A stretch of DNA of 9,147 bases from an uncultured Duncaniella sp. (GTDB lineage Bacteria > Bacteroidota > Bacteroidia > Bacteroidales > Muribaculaceae): contig CAJTRI010000021.1 in the NCBI GenBank assembly GCA_910578615.1, positions 27,287 through 36,433 on the forward strand. The letters run 5' to 3'. The translations under genes and the position numbers were made by a program. This document shows positions 5,949 to 9,147 of this stretch, piece after piece; within the stretch, counting starts at the first letter, position 1, and each line of letters starts with the position of its first letter. Under the pieces are notes generated by a model, which saw nothing but the letters and a program-made list of their open reading frames with translations, made no database searches and had not been told where the DNA came from.

Positions 5949-7502
5949 ATGAAATCGTCAATAATCTCATTCATAGCACTAAGCTTTGCATTTCTCTCTT
6001 CAGGACAGACAAAAGAGCCAGATGCCGCAATGCTCAAGAGTCACTTTTCGTCAGTGCTCTCAGGCAGTAATACCCAATTCACATCTGATATCAAATTTCC
6101 GATATCAGAAATATCTACTATCCGCACTAATGTATGGACAGCATGGACAGAAGCTAACAACGAATTTTCAGAGGAAAAGTTAGCCAAACTATATCCCATA
6201 ACAGATGGCATGGTAAAAACATGGCAGCTGCCCGCTGAACTTGAACCTAATGCAAAAATGCCATATCTTTTAGGATATAAAGGTAAAAAGACCGACATAC
6301 ATCCCCTTATAATTTTCCTGCATGGGTCTGGACCTAAAGATGATGAATGGAATCTGTGTAAATCCGAATGCACAAAATTCATTGACGATGGAGCAGCTGC
6401 ATATTTCGTTCCTCAAATACCAAATGGCGGTGTAGTTGATGGTGTACAGTATTATCGTTGGTGGCAAAAAGCCAAACAATGGGCATGGGAAAAACTGATA
6501 CGCCAAATCAATCTTCTTGAAAATATTGATGTAAACATGTTATACTTTGCTGGTATCTCTGAAGGCGCATATGGCAGTCAAAGACTCGGATCATTTTATG
6601 CGGACTATTTAGCCGGTATTGGACCAATGGCTGGAGGTGAACCGCTCGTCAATGCTCCAGTCGAAAATATGCGCAACACTTTTATTCATTTCCGAACAGG
6701 TTCCCTTGATACATCATTTTATCGCAGTCAATTAACAAATGCACTCAAAGATTCTCTCAATATACTTCAAGAAAAATATCCAGACGGATATGTTCACGAT
6801 ATCGAAATCCTTGAAGGATTAGGACATACTATACCTTACAATAAAACAACTCCAGAACTAATTAAACACACACGTAACCCTAATCCTAAACATGTGAGTT
6901 GGGAAGATTACCCAATGGACGGAAATTGGCGAAAAGGCTTCTTCAATATTCAAGTTACACGTCGTAGTATTCCGGCTCAATGCGAGCGAGTATACTACGA
7001 AATGGATATCGAAGGCAACAATATAACTATGAGAGTCAACGGTGTACATTACCAAACCACCGATATATACGACAATCCATACCAATATAGTGACGACCTT
7101 GTGCTTAACTTCAACCGTCATTACGCAACAGCGACAAGCGGCGAGTTCAAAGTGTACCTCAACAATGACCTCGTTGACCTTAGCAAGCCTGTGACACTCA
7201 CTGTGAACGGCAAGAAGGTGTTCAACGGCAAGCTACAGCCCAATCTCGCCGACATGGTCAACAGCACCGCACTCTTCTACGACAAGGAGCGAGTGTATCC
7301 CACTCATATAGATGTTAATCTCGACAATATGACCGCCGACGGTCCCACATCAGGAATAGACAGCCTCACAGCCGACGACGCTGACGAAAACGCCCCCATC
7401 GAATACTATAACCTCCAGGGCATACGCATAGAAAAGCCCACTGAAAAAGGGATATACATCCGGCGTCAGGGCTCCAAAGCCACCAAAATCGCAATCCATT
7501 AG
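5949..7502 (+). CDS. Secreted alpha/beta-hydrolase (esterase/peptidase-like) with C-terminal beta domain and NLQG/RRQG tail
   Basis: Predicted exported serine hydrolase; substrate unknown. 517 residues. Signal peptide at 1-19 (hydrophobic run ending SSGQ). The hydrolase domain is about 105-310: LIIFLHGSGP (120-129) gives the oxyanion HG, GISEG (202-206) the nucleophile elbow with S204, D254 in TGSLDT is the likely acid, and H293 in LGHTIP the catalytic histidine. The order and spacing fit PHB-depolymerase/feruloyl-esterase-like or prolyl-oligopeptidase-like secreted hydrolases. Residues about 330-455 form a beta-rich domain (VDLSKPVTLTVNGKKVFNGKL style) often attached to such hydrolases. After a Ser/Asp-rich linker, residues 485-517 repeat the tail of the preceding protein. 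GC rises sharply from about nt 7100 to the end, unlike the AT-rich first three quarters. It lies 33 nt before the SusC gene, suggesting a shared transcript and joint role in nutrient processing (inference). Confidence 0.85.
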   Translation: MKSSIISFIALSFAFLSSGQTKEPDAAMLKSHFSSVLSGSNTQFTSDIKFPISEISTIRTNVWTAWTEANNEFSEEKLAKLYPITDGMVKTWQLPAELEPNAKMPYLLGYKGKKTDIHPLIIFLHGSGPKDDEWNLCKSECTKFIDDGAAAYFVPQIPNGGVVDGVQYYRWWQKAKQWAWEKLIRQINLLENIDVNMLYFAGISEGAYGSQRLGSFYADYLAGIGPMAGGEPLVNAPVENMRNTFIHFRTGSLDTSFYRSQLTNALKDSLNILQEKYPDGYVHDIEILEGLGHTIPYNKTTPELIKHTRNPNPKHVSWEDYPMDGNWRKGFFNIQVTRRSIPAQCERVYYEMDIEGNNITMRVNGVHYQTTDIYDNPYQYSDDLVLNFNRHYATATSGEFKVYLNNDLVDLSKPVTLTVNGKKVFNGKLQPNLADMVNSTALFYDKERVYPTHIDVNLDNMTADGPTSGIDSLTADDADENAPIEYYNLQGIRIEKPTEKGIYIRRQGSKATKIAIH

Positions 7503-7535
7503 TTATTACACATCAGATAAGAAAACCAATCATTT

Positions 7536-9147
7536 ATGAAAAGGAAAGAACTGCATTTGATTCTACTGCTCCTCTTCCTTTTGCTTTTCCCGTCACAATG
7601 GGCTATGGCTCAGACCGACACAGGAAATGACAAAAAGGCGGACCAGGCAGTAATAATCACAGGAGTCATCAGTGATGCTGAAGGAGAGCCGCTTCCTGGC
7701 GTCACTATCAGAAACATCAAGAACAAGAGGACTGCACTGACAAATGTCAACGGAGAGTTCTCAATCCCGGGAGCCAAAGGGGAGACTCTCGCCATATCAT
7801 ACATAGGAAAGAAGCCTATGCAAGTGAAAGCCTCTACAGGCAGGCGCATGAAAATCACCATGGAGGACGATGCTGAGAGCATCAGCGAAGTAGTGGTGAC
7901 AGGTATATACTCCCGAAACAAGGAAAGCTTCACCGGATCGGCATCCTCATTCTCGGCAGAGGAGCTGAAAATGGCAGGCAACACCAACCTCATCCAGAGC
8001 CTCAAGACTCTCGACCCGGCTTTCACCGTACTGGAGAACAACCAGTTCGGTTCCGACCCCAACCGCCTCCCCGACCTTGAGATCCGTGGCAAAAGCTCCA
8101 TAGTAGGGCTCAAGGAGCAGTTCGGACAGGACCCCAACCAGCCGCTCTTCATCCTCGACGGCTTCGAGACCACTCTACAGACCATCATGGACCTCAGCAT
8201 GGACCGTATCGCATCGGTCAATATCCTCAAGGACGCCGCTTCCACAGCGATCTACGGATCGAAGGCAGCCAACGGTGTCATCGTTGTGGAGACCAAGGCA
8301 CCCGAGATGGGAAAACTCAAACTCACCTACAACGGCTCCTTCAACTACTCGTGGGCTGACCTCACCGACTACAACCTCATGAACGCTTCGGAGAAGCTTG
8401 AGTTTGAACGTCTCGCAGGCAACTTCGAGTCCTACACCGCCGACGGCGAGGAGCGTGCACGCATCCGCTACAATATGCTGCTCGGCAACGTGCAGCGCGG
8501 AGTCGACACCTACTGGCTATCCGAACCTCTCCAAAAAGGTCTCAACCAGCGTCACAACCTGTATGTGCAGGGCGGATCGGACGAACTGCGATTCGGTATC
8601 GGTGTCAACTACAACCGCATCGACGGTGTGATGAAGGATTCCAAGCGCGATGTGGGCGGAGGTTACCTCGACATCACATACCGTACCGGCAAGCTACGCT
8701 TCACCAACAAGATGACTGTGGACTTCACCGACCTCACCAACCCTGTAGTGAGCTTCAGCGATTACGCAGGAGCGAACCCCTACTATCCCAAACGCAATGA
8801 TGACGGAAGTATCGACCAGTGGCTTGAAGCTCCAAAGACCGGTGTAAACGTGACAAGTGCATCGCCCTATGTATCCAATCCGCTCTGGAATGCTGCCCAG
8901 AACAGCTACAACAAGGGTAACTCATGGAGCGTGCGCAACAGTCTCAACCTTGAATACCGCCCCATTGAAGAAGTCATGATCCGAGGCCGTGTCAGCGTGT
9001 CGAAATCAACCAATGAGACCGAGGAGTTCCTATCCCCGTCCGACACCCGCTTCAATCAAGAAGAACTGCTGAAGAAAGGCTCATACTCCAACCAACGTTC
9101 CGACGGCTTCGATTACGACGGAGACCTGTCAGTGACATTCGGTAAAC
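7536..9147 (+). CDS. SusC/RagA-family TonB-linked outer-membrane transporter (3' end cut by window)
   Basis: TonB-dependent outer-membrane porin that imports oligosaccharides or peptides handed over by a SusD lipoprotein partner. The frame is open from the ATG at 7536 to the window end (537 residues, about half the usual 1000-1100). Signal peptide 1-25 (long Leu-rich core, AMA before Q26). Residues about 40-112 are the carboxypeptidase-regulatory-like beta domain typical of SusC (ITGVISDAEGEPLPGVTI, then TNVNGEFSIPG). SEVVVTG (117-123) is the TonB-box region. The plug domain follows, with LEIRGKSSI, PLFILDGFE (203-211) and VNILKDAASTAIYGSKAANG (228-247), the family signature. The first barrel strands begin around 260. 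It sits 33 nt after the hydrolase gene with no promoter consensus between, so it is probably cotranscribed. A susD-like gene is expected just beyond the window. Confidence 0.94.
   Translation, partial: MKRKELHLILLLLFLLLFPSQWAMAQTDTGNDKKADQAVIITGVISDAEGEPLPGVTIRNIKNKRTALTNVNGEFSIPGAKGETLAISYIGKKPMQVKASTGRRMKITMEDDAESISEVVVTGIYSRNKESFTGSASSFSAEELKMAGNTNLIQSLKTLDPAFTVLENNQFGSDPNRLPDLEIRGKSSIVGLKEQFGQDPNQPLFILDGFETTLQTIMDLSMDRIASVNILKDAASTAIYGSKAANGVIVVETKAPEMGKLKLTYNGSFNYSWADLTDYNLMNASEKLEFERLAGNFESYTADGEERARIRYNMLLGNVQRGVDTYWLSEPLQKGLNQRHNLYVQGGSDELRFGIGVNYNRIDGVMKDSKRDVGGGYLDITYRTGKLRFTNKMTVDFTDLTNPVVSFSDYAGANPYYPKRNDDGSIDQWLEAPKTGVNVTSASPYVSNPLWNAAQNSYNKGNSWSVRNSLNLEYRPIEEVMIRGRVSVSKSTNETEEFLSPSDTRFNQEELLKKGSYSNQRSDGFDYDGDLSVTFGK

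Noticed and set aside
7610..8245. 211-residue minus-strand open frame inside the SusC gene
   Set aside because: It is antisense to unmistakable SusC domains; no recognisable motif or promoter.

Overview
The window looks like a chromosomal segment of a gut Bacteroidales bacterium, most likely of the Muribaculaceae (S24-7) type. Four things suggest this. The promoters match the Bacteroidetes TTTG / TAnnTTTG consensus. A SusC/RagA-type TonB-linked porin is present. Two secreted proteins end in a short 'Y(F/Y)NLQG...RRQG.K' tail of a kind common in Bacteroidales. The core genes are moderately GC-rich while the intergenic DNA is AT-rich. The family-level placement is inference; phylum and order are much safer.

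Layout from left to right. (1) Positions 1-2786 (+): the end of korA and all of korB, the two subunits of a 2-oxoglutarate (2-oxoacid):ferredoxin oxidoreductase, 5 nt apart and clearly one operon, followed by two hairpins, the second an intrinsic terminator. (2) Positions 2928-4371 (-): ndk (nucleoside diphosphate kinase) and, downstream of it, a secreted M23/LytM-type cell-wall endopeptidase gene. They probably share a transcript that starts at a good promoter upstream of ndk and ends at a 15-bp perfect hairpin with a T-tract. This unit converges on korAB. (3) Positions 4372-4970: a 600-nt AT-rich intergenic region holding the divergent ndk promoter, an imperfect 12-bp inverted repeat, and a promoter for the next gene whose spacer contains eight consecutive G. 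(4) Positions 4971-7502 (+): two secreted proteins of unassigned precise function. The first is unrecognised; the second is an alpha/beta-hydrolase (esterase/peptidase-like) with a beta-rich domain. They share the same C-terminal tail. (5) Positions 7536-9147 (+): the first half of a SusC/RagA-family TonB-linked outer-membrane transporter, cut by the window end.

The korAB and ndk/M23 parts are ordinary housekeeping. The accessory part is 4850-9147. It may be a small surface/uptake locus in which a secreted hydrolase acts on an ester or peptide substrate and the SusC protein imports the products, but the substrate cannot be read from the sequence. Two observations there deserve attention: a G8 homopolymer exactly between the -33 and -7 promoter elements (candidate phase variation of spacer length), and an AT-rich block (about 5040-7100) whose edges fall inside coding sequences (the signal-peptide region of the first gene and the C-terminal third of the hydrolase), which suggests mosaic replacement. 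No CRISPR array, tRNA, rRNA, transposase or phage gene was seen.
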